Shown one piece after another: positions 12,132-32,613 of a stretch of 64,000 nucleotides of DNA. Source of the stretch: Nansenia antarctica. Taxonomy: Eukaryota; Chordata; Actinopteri; Argentiniformes; Microstomatidae. Location of the stretch: contig OZ022342.1 of the NCBI GenBank assembly GCA_963989245.1, positions 54,846,817 to 54,910,816 of the forward strand. The letters run 5' to 3'. The position numbers were made by a program, and so were the translations under genes. Below the pieces are notes generated by a model. It saw nothing but the letters and a program-made list of their open reading frames with translations, was not told the DNA's origin and did not search any database. Position 1 is the first letter of the stretch; each line of letters begins with the position of its first letter.

Positions 12132-12440
12132 AGTCCCGCCCAGGCTACTGATTGATAGATCAGTAAGTCCCGCCCAGGCTGCTGATTGGTCTATCAGATG
12201 GTTCGTGCCTGTCAGCTAATTGGCCAACCTCTTACATTTCTTTGAAGAGGTGTTGGTTTTGAATGACAGCTTATCTATCCAATAATTCAACAACATTTCT
12301 TTTTGTCATCGAATGAGCCCTCTCCAATCAGTGAATCAATGAAGACGCCGGTCCATCTACCTTGCTTTCCTCGGGAAGGTTGGTTGCAAATAATTTCTGG
12401 ACAATATTCCGTGGAGGAGAACGCGGTTTGACTGCAGGTT
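12132..12440 (+). promoter_or_regulatory. putative hnrnpk promoter with duplicated GC/CCAAT-like module
   Basis: A 32-bp module is repeated at 12132-12163 and 12166-12197; both copies contain CCCGCCC (GC-box-like) and the second contains ATTGG (inverted CCAAT). A further ATTGG follows at about 12220. A possible first non-coding exon ends near 12437 (CTGCAG before GTTTGC). The next exon of hnrnpk is 1 kb downstream. Position and motif content are the only evidence. Confidence 0.4.
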
Positions 12441-13332
12441 TGCTTGATATGTTGTTGTTACTTTCTTAGGTCCATGGTTTAATTATGTAATGCTATTCAT
12501 GCCAGAGAGTTCAAGCAATGCAATCGGTTCAAATGCGGATCAAAAATCAAGTTTAGCCGCAACGGGGATACGCCTCGTGAACTGTATTGCTAGCCAGCTA
12601 GCTAACGTTAACTCGCTAATTTAGCTATTTGCTATGGCATTGGTCTAAATAAATGCTTGGATAAGTTCTATAAACTCTTAGCCTGACACTGGCAAGGGTG
12701 CTACAACAACTGTCTGCATCCAACACCAGTGAACTAGCTTGTTGGCTATCAACTAGCGAATATGAAGACAAAAGTGTTAGCTAGCCAGCTAATACCGAAC
12801 AACTCGTCTAACCGGAGAGGTTGGTTGGTTGTCAGCTAGTTCGCTAACTAGACCAGTTGACTATGTTCGTATTTAAGCGTTTAAAACTAACTAATGTTGG
12901 CCGTCCACCCTAAAACCTGCTGCCAAGCTGTCTAGCCAGCGAGCTGAGAAGCTAAGCGGCGATGTTGTGCAGCAGGCCAAGCAGGGCACTGCTCTACCTC
13001 CACATCTCACAATGAATGACATGTACAAGTGATCTTTCGTCTTTCATCTTCATTTATTCATCTTAACATATTAGGTGTGCAAAGGTGTGGTTTAAGTCAC
13101 TTGATTTGAAAATAGCATTGTAAACTGTACACAGTACAATGATTCATCAATGGGGTTGGAGAGTAGCCTAAATCCTAATAATGCCATTTATTTATTTTAT
13201 TGCGTTGCAATACCTCATCATGAAAACTGCACTGAAGTATGAGTAGGAATTGAATCATGAAGTAGGTTATACTTTTTTTTTTTCCTCCAGTCTTGCTTGA
13301 TTCAGCCCCGGTATTTTCATAGCAGTTTCATT

Positions 13333-13440
13333 GAATGAATGAATGAATGGTCTTTATTGTCATTGATATAGTACAGGTACCAAACAACGAAATTTGGGAG
13401 GGGGGGCTCCCCTGGTGCTAGGAAAAAAACCTAAAAATTG
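13333..13440 (-). mobile_element. retroposon 3'-end fragment with (ATTC)n tail
   Basis: Read on the minus strand it ends ...GTACAGGTACC... then CAATGACAATAAAG and (ATTC)n. The same sequence recurs at 41613-41735 in the same orientation. Short tandem tails after such a segment are typical of CR1/L2-like LINE ends in fish. It ends about 20 bp before the acceptor of the first coding hnrnpk exon. Confidence 0.55.
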
Positions 13441-13510
13441 CCATCGTTGTGTCCCTTTTAGCAGATCCACGGAGAGGAGCCTGTTCGCATTTCGCCGCTG
13501 GTGCCAGACA

Positions 13511-22000
<8,490 letters not shown>

Positions 22001-22835
22001 GAGGAAGAGGAGTGAAGCCAAACTGCCATGCCCATTTGCTCCTTCTATTCAGAGCCAACATTCCTCTGCTTTGGGTAGATGTGCCCCCCCCCATATCATC
22101 TAATACATCATATTTTAATTAGAAAAGTTTGGAAATTCTCAAAGGTTGTCGAATGAGTAGATCCCATTTTTTCTCGCGCTACTTGTTTTTTTTCCGTTTT
22201 TTTTTTCTGGATTCTTGTACTGTTCTGTATTTAGAGTAAACTCATCTGTGTGTTTCACTCTCGGCCTCATGGGGGCCACTACCCCCAGTCAGTACAGCAT
22301 GCAGAATGTAATCTTGTTTTGTAAGGAACATTTTATGATTTTTGAAAAAAGATTAGAGAATTTCTTCATTTTTTTTTTTTTTTTAATCATGAAAGGCGAG
22401 GGGCTGTATAAAAATGTAAATATACAGTAATCATTTCATAAGATGAATAAGAGTGCAAAGATCTGTAAGGTCGTTTTATTTTGTTGGAGACTGATAGGGC
22501 CAAAAGGAGAGCTCTGTTGATTCAGTTGATTTATCTTTTTATTTTCTACATGATTTCAGCTCTTGTTTAACAAGCCACTTGTGGGGATGAACAGACATAA
22601 TCATTGACATTTGGATCCATTTAGTCTTTCAGGAGCTTGTTTTTTACGTCAGTTTGTAAGCATTTTTAACATTTTAGATGGGATCTTTCTAGATGCCAGT
22701 CAGTTGGGAGGGGATTGAAGCGTTTCTGTCCATAAGTGGCACGTCCCCCTCTTCATCTTTCTTACCCCCCTGTGGTGTTTGTGTAGTATCTGCTGCAAGT
22801 CTGAGTAATAAAGTCTGTGCCACCTTTTACTAAAC
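22001..22835 (+). other. hnrnpk 3' untranslated region
   Basis: T-rich sequence after the stop codon, ending at a polyadenylation signal AATAAA at 22807-22812 followed by a GT-rich stretch. The end at about 22835 is inferred from that signal. Confidence 0.65.
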
Positions 22836-24150
22836 ATGCGATGGGTTTTGTATTTGTATGAGATGATAGAAATAGGTCTTATTCAAGAGGAACCAGGTAA
22901 AAGGGGTCTGGTTACTGAAACTGCTGCTCAAGCTAATCATGCCTTCCTACAGCAAATTCACAAGCAAGACATGATACAACTGAAGTTAAGTACTTAGGAA
23001 ATAGGCATCTTAACTAAAATGAAAACGTCTTAGATTTAACTTAAAGCAATAATTTTGGTTATACATGTTTATGATTATCATTAATAGTTTTTCTTTTTTT
23101 CAAATCTCCCCCAGTAACATATTTTTATAATTTGTTTCTAGTGAGAGCACATTTTAGTCATTACAAAGTAACCAGTCGTGTTTGTATCATTCATACAGTA
23201 CAGTGCAACAATAAAATGTTACGAGCAATCCTGGCACTTGTAACTATCATGAAGTCATCTGCTCTCAAATCAGTGTATTACCGTGATAGTGTTGTCATAA
23301 TTATGACATGTAACAACTGCAAATATTTTTTTAACAGGAAACATTCCCTAATTTTCCACAGTTAAATATTTTATTTATGTTATGGACAGCCCACCGTTTC
23401 TATTTACCACCGGAAATTTGTTTCAATATAATCTGTTGAATGGACATGCCCTTACGAGCCTTTCCCATCTAAACACACCCCTCTTCAGCTCCGAACGTCA
23501 CATGGTTCGGGAGGACTCAACCCAGGATCTGCACCTAATGAAATGAAAATCACAGACGGGACAAACGGAATTGGGAATAGAAAAGATAGGCTGAAGTTGA
23601 TCAATGAATCATGATCAGGCATTATGTGAACCGGACCAGCATGTCCGGAATCTTCTTTTCCCGTGGAGTATAACAGAATTTTTGTATTTTTTTTAAATAG
23701 TTGGTAACGATATATGGAGTAGCCTAAAAGTCCGCCATATTCAGCCTCACCACGCCCGGAGTTCAACTATTAGGGGTAGGCTAAACATTTGCTTATTGAC
23801 AGAAGTGAAGTAGTTTGTTTGTCAATTAAGAATTAAATAGTAAGATTACCGCAGCATACAAGGATGGTGTGTAAAGAAAGAGAAGCATAGTTTTTATATC
23901 TCTGCTGTAAGAATCTGTTGCTGCTAGGAATCGTATTCGCGTAATTACGCTTACGGAGATATCCAGATCGAGACAGTTTGACGAATCCACGGAGCTTATA
24001 GACAAATCAAAACATATTTTCAGTTAAAGCTGTCCCTTTAAGATTGCCAAATAGCGATGTAACATTTTCAAAATGTGTTTTTTCTTTCTCACTGTTAGAT
24101 ATCGGCCACCTCGCCCAAAAGTAAGTGTTTTCCAGACCCGAGGGAGAGTC
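22836..24150. other. hnrnpk-gnaq spacer
   Basis: About 1.3 kb of mostly AT-rich sequence. It must contain the gnaq promoter and 5' leader, but I see no convincing TATA box, GC cluster or repeat ends. A TAG acceptor-like site with a T-rich tract at about 24080-24100 could mark a leader exon of gnaq. No gene recognised. Confidence 0.4.
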
Positions 24151-27100
24151 ATGACTTTGGTCTCCGTAGGGGCCTGCTGCCTCAGCGAGGAGGCGAAAGA
24201 AGCTCGACGGATCAACGATGAGATCGAGAGGCAGCTCCGCCGGGACAAGAAGGACTCGCGTCGGGAATTCAAACTACTGCTCCTCGGTAAAAGATTTCCT
24301 CTAATTCATTTACGTTGAAATGATCATATTTTATGCACATAAGGTCAAGAGATTACGCACATTTTTACTACAAATCTAGGCATATTGAAACAAAACACAA
24401 TTGTTTCATTTAGGCAACAGTTATGCAAAGTTTAAGACTTTGGACTATTTTACTTTCAACGTGAACATAATTGACTGGAGGGAATGAGCTCCCACGGAAT
24501 TCTGATAAAAAATAATAATATATGGCACACCCAATTAATGTAACGCTGAACGACTGTCACCTTGCCAGGACCAAGGTAAAGTAGTCATAACTCAATAACA
24601 TAATGTTTACAGCAGGCAGGCCCATGTCGTTTGTTAGATGGCCAGGGAAGTTTTACGATTAACGACTGGTCCCGACTTGTCGTGCGGACCAACATTTCTC
24701 AGATGTTCGACTCTTGCTATGGATGATCGCCCATTTAGGTTAAGAAATCTATGTCATTGCCTACTAATTTCACAGTAATTGATCAACACATCTGATGACA
24801 TAAGAAATAACTTAGATTAGATTATAAATGAGAAAGATGATCTTCTATCTCAAAGTAAAAAAAAAAAAAAATCCATTAGCTGTGAAAGTGAGACTGTGGC
24901 GATTGTTAACCTATCTTCTCATTGCTCAGGGACTGGTGAGAGTGGGAAGAGCACCTTTATCAAACAGATGAGGATCATCCATGGCTCTGGTTACTCAGAG
25001 GAGGACAAGAGAGGCTTCACCAGGCTGGTGTTCCAGAACATCTTCACAGCCATTCAGGCCATGATCCATGCCATGGAGACCCTACAGATCCCCTACAAAT
25101 ATGAACATAACCATGTAATGTGACACCTTTACCTCTCTATACAAACTTCTCTGTGTTGGCCAACAGTCTTTTTCTGGTATACAAATAGATACCGGTTGTT
25201 CCGTCATGCTTTGTAAATAGAACTTACTGCCTCTGAGGGTTACTGAGGCCCATAGTAAGGTGTTGGGTGATGTCATTATATCTCCAACTTTGTTTACTTT
25301 TGCTAACCCGACAGTGACGTCATTACATAGCTACTGAGCAGGGTGGACAGTCTTGTGAAAAGTCCACATGTGGTTTGACTGTATGTAGGCTCGCAAAATA
25401 GGGCAACTCCTGGGACAAATGCCACCGGAGAGACAGAATTACTTTGATTAATTGTCCGGCACTTTATCCCTAAAAGCCATCATATTAATCACACAAATAC
25501 ATAGGCTCACACGAATGTGCTGACACCTATTTCAATTCCAGGTAGGTCTGAGACCAAGCGAAAACAATCCCACCCCCCCTCCTGCCCTCTTGCTCCATTC
25601 AGCCTGGAATGTGTGATTACTCAGACACATTAACCACCGGACTACCCTTGAGGCGGCGATGTTTCTCATTTAATAATCACTCTGTTTCTCCTCTTACAGG
25701 GCCATGCAAATATTGTCATTGGAGTGGATGTGGAGAAGGTCACAGGGTTTACAGATCCTTATGTAGACGCCATTAAGAGTCTATGGAAGGACCCAGGGAT
25801 CCAAGAATGCTACGATCGAAAGAGGGAATACCAGCTCTCAGACTCTGCCAAATAGTGAGTAAACACAGACGCCACTGTTCTCAGATTCTGCCAGACGCCA
25901 CTATGTCCGACAACCAGTTACACCCACAATCATTGCTCATACATGTACGATTGATCTAATAACGGTAACGGCTTAGATGAACAATCTGTATCTCGTTAAT
26001 TCAGTTAATGAGGTACGAGAAGTGATAATGTTTAGGAAATGAGCAGTTTAAGAATGAATTAACCCCATCTCTCTCTCATGCCATGTCCTCAGCTACCTGA
26101 ATGCACTGGACCGCATCTCGGAGTCGTCTTATGTGCCCACCCAGCAGGATGTGCTGAGGGTCAGGGTCCCCACCACAGGCATTATAGAGTACCCCTTTGA
26201 CCTTCAGAGTGTGGTCTTCAGGTAAGCCCCGACACCCAACTGTATCTCTGCCTGCCTGGTGGTTAAGACTGGTAGACCACATCTACAAACAGACCTGAAT
26301 GCAAATATTGACATTGCTCCATGCCTTTCAAGTTGAGTGTAGGTAGTCGTTACCACGTAGTAACAGTATGACTGTGACCCCTCCTAAGCTCTAAGCCATT
26401 GTCGATCACACTGTGTCGGTTTCAGGATGGTGGATGTTGGCGGTCAGCGTTCGGAGAGGAGGAAGTGGATCCATTGCTTTGAGAAAGTCACGTCTATCAT
26501 GTTCCTGGTGGCTCTCAGTGAATATGACCAGGTCCTGGTGGAGTCGGACAACGAGGTGAGATCTGGGTGGGCACAGTGAGTGCACAGTGGAGCGAGCAGC
26601 ATCCAGCAAGAGATAATCAACTAGTCAGCCAGAGCACAGTGGCACATTGTTTCACCACTCATGTTGAATAAGCCCAAAACTGTTATGTAGAGATGACCCA
26701 CATTTCCATGGACAGCGCCCAGCGACCACCCGCCCGCCCAGCCCCCCCCTGTCCCCCGTCCAAGTCCCCTGTCCCCCCAGCCCCCCTCTCCCGTTAGCTG
26801 ATTTCAACCTGGACTTTCATTCATTCATTGGCTGGACCGTGACCTGCTTAGTGTTAATACACAGTTTTCACCTGCAGGGGGAGCCCTTCAGTCACTGGGA
26901 AAGATTCTATGCACTACACACATTGGAGAGGGCTGTTTGCTGGACAGTATTTTTGCATGCACAATCACTGCCATGTAATTTAACCACACGGTGGAAGAGT
27001 GCTGCTAGTCTCCTCAAAATTGCGTTTTGTGTTTTCTTTCCCCCACAGAATCGAATGGAAGAAAGCAAAGCATTGTTCCGCACAATTATAACCTACCAGT

Positions 27101-27725
27101 GGTTCAAAGATTCCTCAGTCATTCTTTTCTTGAATAAGATAGACCTGCTAGAAGAGAAGATAATGTTCTCACATCTGGTGGACTACTTCCCTGAATATGA
27201 TGGTAAAAGAACATCTCTACTTTTAATGAAAAACTCTTAAGAATTTTGTGTCTACATGGACCATTATTACATTGTCAAAACCAATCAATGCGCAATTGAA
27301 TAGTGCTCAGTGAACTATTCAAACTACTCAGTTATATATACGTTCATATATGCCTTTGATAAATTGCTGTATATGAACAACACCAAGCCATCTAACACCC
27401 TTCACACCCTAGATCAGCCACGTCCCTTGAAACCAATCCCTGACAGCCACAATACTATTTCTCTGAAAGTGACAGAGGATTATTTGAATATGTCACGATT
27501 TCATGACTGATATTATTCCATCTCTCTCTTTCAGGCCCTCAGCGGGATGCTCAGAAAGGAAGAGACTTCATCTTGAATATGTTTACGGACCTGAATCCAG
27601 ACACAGAAAAAGTCATCTACTCCCACTTCACCTGTGCAACAGACACAGAGAACATTCGATTTGTCTTTGCTGCTGTCAAGGACTTCATCCTACACCTGAA
27701 CCTGAAGGAGTACAACCTGGTTTAA
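24151..27725 (+). CDS. gnaq: G protein alpha subunit q
   Basis: GTP-binding alpha subunit that activates phospholipase C-beta at the inner face of the plasma membrane. Seven exons of 136, 185, 155, 129, 130, 154 and 191 nt, the lengths of mammalian GNAQ, give 359 aa. Seen: N-terminal palmitoylation cysteines (ACCLSEE), P-loop GTGESGKST, switch I arginine in RVRVPTTG, DVGGQRSE with the catalytic glutamine, base-specificity motif FLNKIDLL (FLNKKDLL in mammals), TCATDT, and the receptor-contact end LKEYNLV. Exons: 24151-24286, 24930-25114, 25700-25854, 26093-26221, 26426-26555, 27049-27202, 27535-27725. It is nearer GNAQ than GNA11 (PYKYEHN, DLQSVVF). Exon 2 is almost identical in DNA to that of gna14 downstream. 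Confidence 0.95.
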
Positions 27726-29456
27726 AGACTACTGTGGACTGTGGTCACACCTTAATTCAATCTGCTTTTACAGCAGTCAGAGACGAGGGCCAAGAGAGCA
27801 CAATTCTCCAGACTGCCTTTCTCTACGGTGAAAACACTATTACCCACAATGGGAGATCGAAACTGCAGAGATTTTCCTCAAATGACTGTATTTCATTTCC
27901 AATGGATTTCTGCTTACCAAGTGGTATGTATTTTTTTTTATTTTGTGTTGGTGCACCATATTATTGTGCCTTTTTGAGGAGAGAGGATTCTGGTATGCAT
28001 TGAAAGTTATGAACTCTTGTAAAACACACTAAAACAGTGTAAACACTTTTCATGAGAATGGAAAGAGTGTTTTCATGTTGCAGGTCTCTGGGGACCTGTG
28101 ACCCATCTGCGCTCTGTTTAGCTGCACACACTCAACATGATATTCACCAGAATTCCTTGGTCGGGACGCCATAAGAAGTTCCTAGGAAGTTCGGGACAAA
28201 TCAGAGACAAAATCCGGGTAGTATGAAAGGTTCTCCGACCGCGTTTGATGTGTGATGTTCAGGGACCTCCTGGACAATATCAAAGCGTGTTTGATATTTC
28301 ATTGTGCCCAATGTGCATTCCACTCATGCTCCATGTTGTACTTGTTATGTGTGAAAGCCTCAACTGTTGAGATGGAACTTTCTCCTCTTAATGTTATGTG
28401 AAAGGCTATCTGACCGTAGGAATTCCTGTGTGGTGTAGTGTGTAGGCAGCACCTCAGGAGGATATGTAGATAACTGCTATGCAGCACCTCACATCACTTC
28501 TGTCAGTCGGTCACATTGTATTTTTTATTTTATTCATACATCGTTTAAGTATTTAAATGATTAGTCTTTCTCTGAGTTCAGAGGGGAAAAAAACAGTAAT
28601 CATCCTTAGAACACTTACCGGTACACTTGCTTTTAGGTATTATTTGCACTATTTACACAAATTGTTGTTTTACTATTGGTATTTGGTACAGTATATACGT
28701 GTGGGTTATGTGTTGCCAAATTAATATTACCTCCATTAGCTACACACCCTATAAAGAAGGGTGAAATCTGAAGTCCACCATATTTTATCCAAAATATGAT
28801 TGACTGGAGACACTTTTTGTGATACATGTCAACTACTAGTGTTATACCTATTATCAATGGTTATACTGTACCACACCTTCATCCACCATAACAGTGCATA
28901 TATGTTCCTCATCCTCTATGAAGGACTGGTTTCTCCTTTAAGATCTCAGTGGAGATGTATCCTATTGCTTTGGCACAGTTTCAGTTCAGGGACAATTTTA
29001 AAGAGCATTACTGACAAACTCTAGTTCGAAAATCATTAATGAAAAAGGGCTGAGAATTTCCCCCAGATATACAGTTACTCCTTGCACTTTGTAAATATCA
29101 AATGGTACCGTTAATTATTGTGTGCTCTCCACTATCAAGGTCCTGTAAAATGAGTGTTTCAATTTACCTGCTGAAAGATTACTTTGTGTCCAATGGCCTG
29201 CTTTCAACACAGGCATTAATTTATTGCACTCTTTTCTTGAATCATATTTATATGTGTTTGAGACTACGAATAAATACTTACATTTTTATATTAATTAATA
29301 AAAACGTTCTCTGCACTATTAGATGCAATACGTGACCCATCTTCACACCCCTCTGTTGTTTTGTGTCAATTTAGGTATCTGTTTAAAATAAATCTCACAT
29401 TACACATTTTTGTCAAATTGTTTCTGGACCATGTTTTGTTATTGTGATGAAATAAA
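27726..29456 (+). other. gnaq 3' untranslated region
   Basis: AT-rich sequence following the stop, with candidate polyadenylation signals AATAAA at 29269-29274, 29387-29392 and 29451-29456. Which one is used is not visible. Confidence 0.55.
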
Positions 29457-29976
29457 ATAATTCCCAATTGACACCTTGTCTCAACATCTTTTTAACTGTA
29501 TATGTGTAGATTATCATTATGGTGAAAATTACAGTATGTCTGACTTTCTCAGCTCACCGTGGAGAATTAAAGCAGGTTTAAAATGTCATTAGCACACTAT
29601 TGACAGTCCTGAAATATTATTTTGCACAACAGAGCTTCATAGATATCCTAATAGCAATAACTTAGATTTTCTTCCTGGAACAGTCTCATGATGTGAACTT
29701 TGTGTTGAGCTCACAACTAGGATACCTGCAAGGTTTTTATGCACAAAGTTATTCGATTTTTAATTAATATTAATGGTGGACAGATTAGAAATATATTTTA
29801 AAATGTAAAATTTGGATTAAAAAAAAACATGCTTAAAAGCTCTAAAATCACCTGAGTGATATTCATCTGGTCAGAGACAGTCGTGTGGCTGCAGGGTGCT
29901 GATGATGATAAACATACTGTAGTTACAGGTCCATTATGGTACACACTATAATGTGGTGGAGGATATGCTTGGCACA

Positions 29977-30043
<67 letters not shown>

Positions 30044-30732
30044 CTCAGCAACACTTTTCCATAGACCAGTTGAATATTCAGGTCAACAAGATCCATGTGC
30101 CATGAATAATGTCTTAACTGACATTCACATTGTTTATATGGGAATAAAGTGAATATTGTAAATGAGACCTGAATAGGGTATCTTCTTCAGGCAATGTACG
30201 TTGTGCCTCTAAAATACACATTTTATCCAGGTGAGAGATGCGATTGTATGTCAGAGGTCATGTCAGAACTTATTGCACAGTTCAACAGGCACATACAATA
30301 CAAACCCTGTTGGTTCATATGACCAGAAGCCTAGATCAACCCAGATCTGGCTGTGGAAAGGAATTCCTCTACCAGAGTAATTGCCACAATCTTTACTAAT
30401 GGCCAAGAATGTGACATTATAGGCAACAGCAAACATACCAGCTTTGACAACAAAACAATACAGAATTAGTGCCGGGTGGATATAAACACGGACTAAGTAA
30501 TTTCTCTAAAGAGAAAAGAGGAACTGTTGTAAACTTCACGTCTCTCTTCCACCTGTACGGAAGGAATGCGAGACGCTTCTCGCCTAACAAGGAAGGGAGA
30601 AGGACTTCTGAATGTTAGTCGATCCACCTGTTCCGGGGGAGGAGGACGTTCTCATTACTCATTACATCTATTTCATGTCGGTTTCGCACACGTCGCAATT
30701 TATAGGCTACTAAACTTTAAGACTTCTCAAAG
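29457..30732. other. gnaq-gna14 spacer with (GT)n array
   Basis: Contains a pure GT array at about 29979-30040. The rest is AT-rich and unannotated. The 200 bp before the gna14 start is more GC-rich and likely holds the gna14 promoter and leader, but I recognise no defined element. Confidence 0.5.
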
Positions 30733-32535
30733 ATGAATGAGTGTTGCATGTCTGAAGAAGACATCGTCAACCGTAGGATACACATGGAGATTGAGCGACA
30801 GCTCCGCCGGGATAAGAGAGAGTCACACCGGGAGTTGAAGTTGCTGCTTTTAGGTGAGTCATAAAGTAGCATCTAATCTATATAATGTAAAGTTGCAGTC
30901 AAGGGCTATGTCAGACAATTTGGAAGAAGGTGGTGAGTTTTCCTCTGTGTGTAAAGAAAGAGTCTAAAGACATCAATCGTAAATCAAATTGTCTATTGCA
31001 GGGACCCTATCTATAGTATAGTTTCTAGCTAATGTCATAAGTTACCCAATGAAATATGATTCTATTCAACCTTTCAGTGTAGGCCACTGACTTGCAGTAG
31101 ATCCAATTGGCCGTCAGATTTGTGAAATGTGTATGATTTTGTGGGGATAGAATGATTTAAATTAATCAATCTATAGCAATACATTACACAATTGGCTACC
31201 TGTTTCTTAATTGGAATGAACTATTGTAGGCCAATGCTACTGTATTGAACCAGTGTACTACTGTATAAACCTGCCCCTGATACATGAATGCTGTTCACCA
31301 GACTGGGAGGCAGCCGGTCACATTCACACAGTTTATATCCTCCATACTGCAGTAACCTAATGATTTTGTACATTTTTCCATGATGCTATCATGATTGTTT
31401 TGAGTAGAGAGGTGAGTAGGTATGCGTCACCTAAACCCCATTCTCCACATATTTGATAGAAACCTGTTTAACCAGTAGATAATTCAGCTGTATAGACGTT
31501 TAGTGCCGTCCTGATTTTCCTGCTCTGAAAAAGGTCATGAATAAGTTGTCAATATACAGTCTCCCTCCTATTTTTTAACAATATCTACTGAATCACCTGA
31601 ACCACACGTCTATCTACAGTATATAATGAAGCACATTCTGACATGATTTACTTTCTCTCTCTCTACCCCTCCCTCTCTCCTTCCCTCTTTCTGGCTATGT
31701 GGTATGTAGTAGTAATCAGCTATGTATTTTAGCTTGTATTGAATCAATAGCCATACAAGGACAGGCCAGTACTATGCAGTGCATTTTTACCCACTTTTCT
31801 GATGGTGACATTATTATTATCAGCCCCATATGATTGTAATGTAGCCAAGGAATACTTTTTCACACAGAACATTTAAACTATGTACTATAAAAAGCATTAA
31901 TTGTTTGTGGGTTATTTCGGGAACAAGTTAGATATTACAGGACATTGAGGAAAGGTCAAAGCTACCATATCCTTCAACTGTAGTTAACAACCTCCTTTGA
32001 GAGGTTTTCCGTCTTGAAAGGTCACTGTAATGGCCAACAAGCCAAAGTATGCAATAGTGTGGATAAAGTGGGTGTTTTGTTATGGAACAGACAGACAGTC
32101 ATTGCAGACAGCCTGCCATTGCAAGGTATTGGCGTTCATCAGATTTTATGTGTCACAGCAGTTATATTTATGGCATCTCTTTGATCTTATTTAATTTCCA
32201 CCCTTCATTCTCCTCATCCTCCCATTGCTCAGGGACTGGTGAGAGTGGGAAGAGCACCTTTATCAAACAGATGAGGATCATCCATGGCTCTGGTTACTCA
32301 GAGGAGGACAGGAGAGGCTTCACCAGGCTGGTGTTCCAGAACATCTTCACAGCCATTCAGGCCATGATCAAGGCCATGAAGATCCTACACATCGATTTTG
32401 TAGATGACCAGAACATTGTAAGAAGCTTATCATTGAGAAAAACAAACTTTCCATTATTTGCATAGGAATCTTCATAGTATAAAACAAGCTAGGTGTTTTC
32501 TTCCGGGAATATGTTTTTTATTGTCATATTCAAAA

Positions 32536-32613
<78 letters not shown>

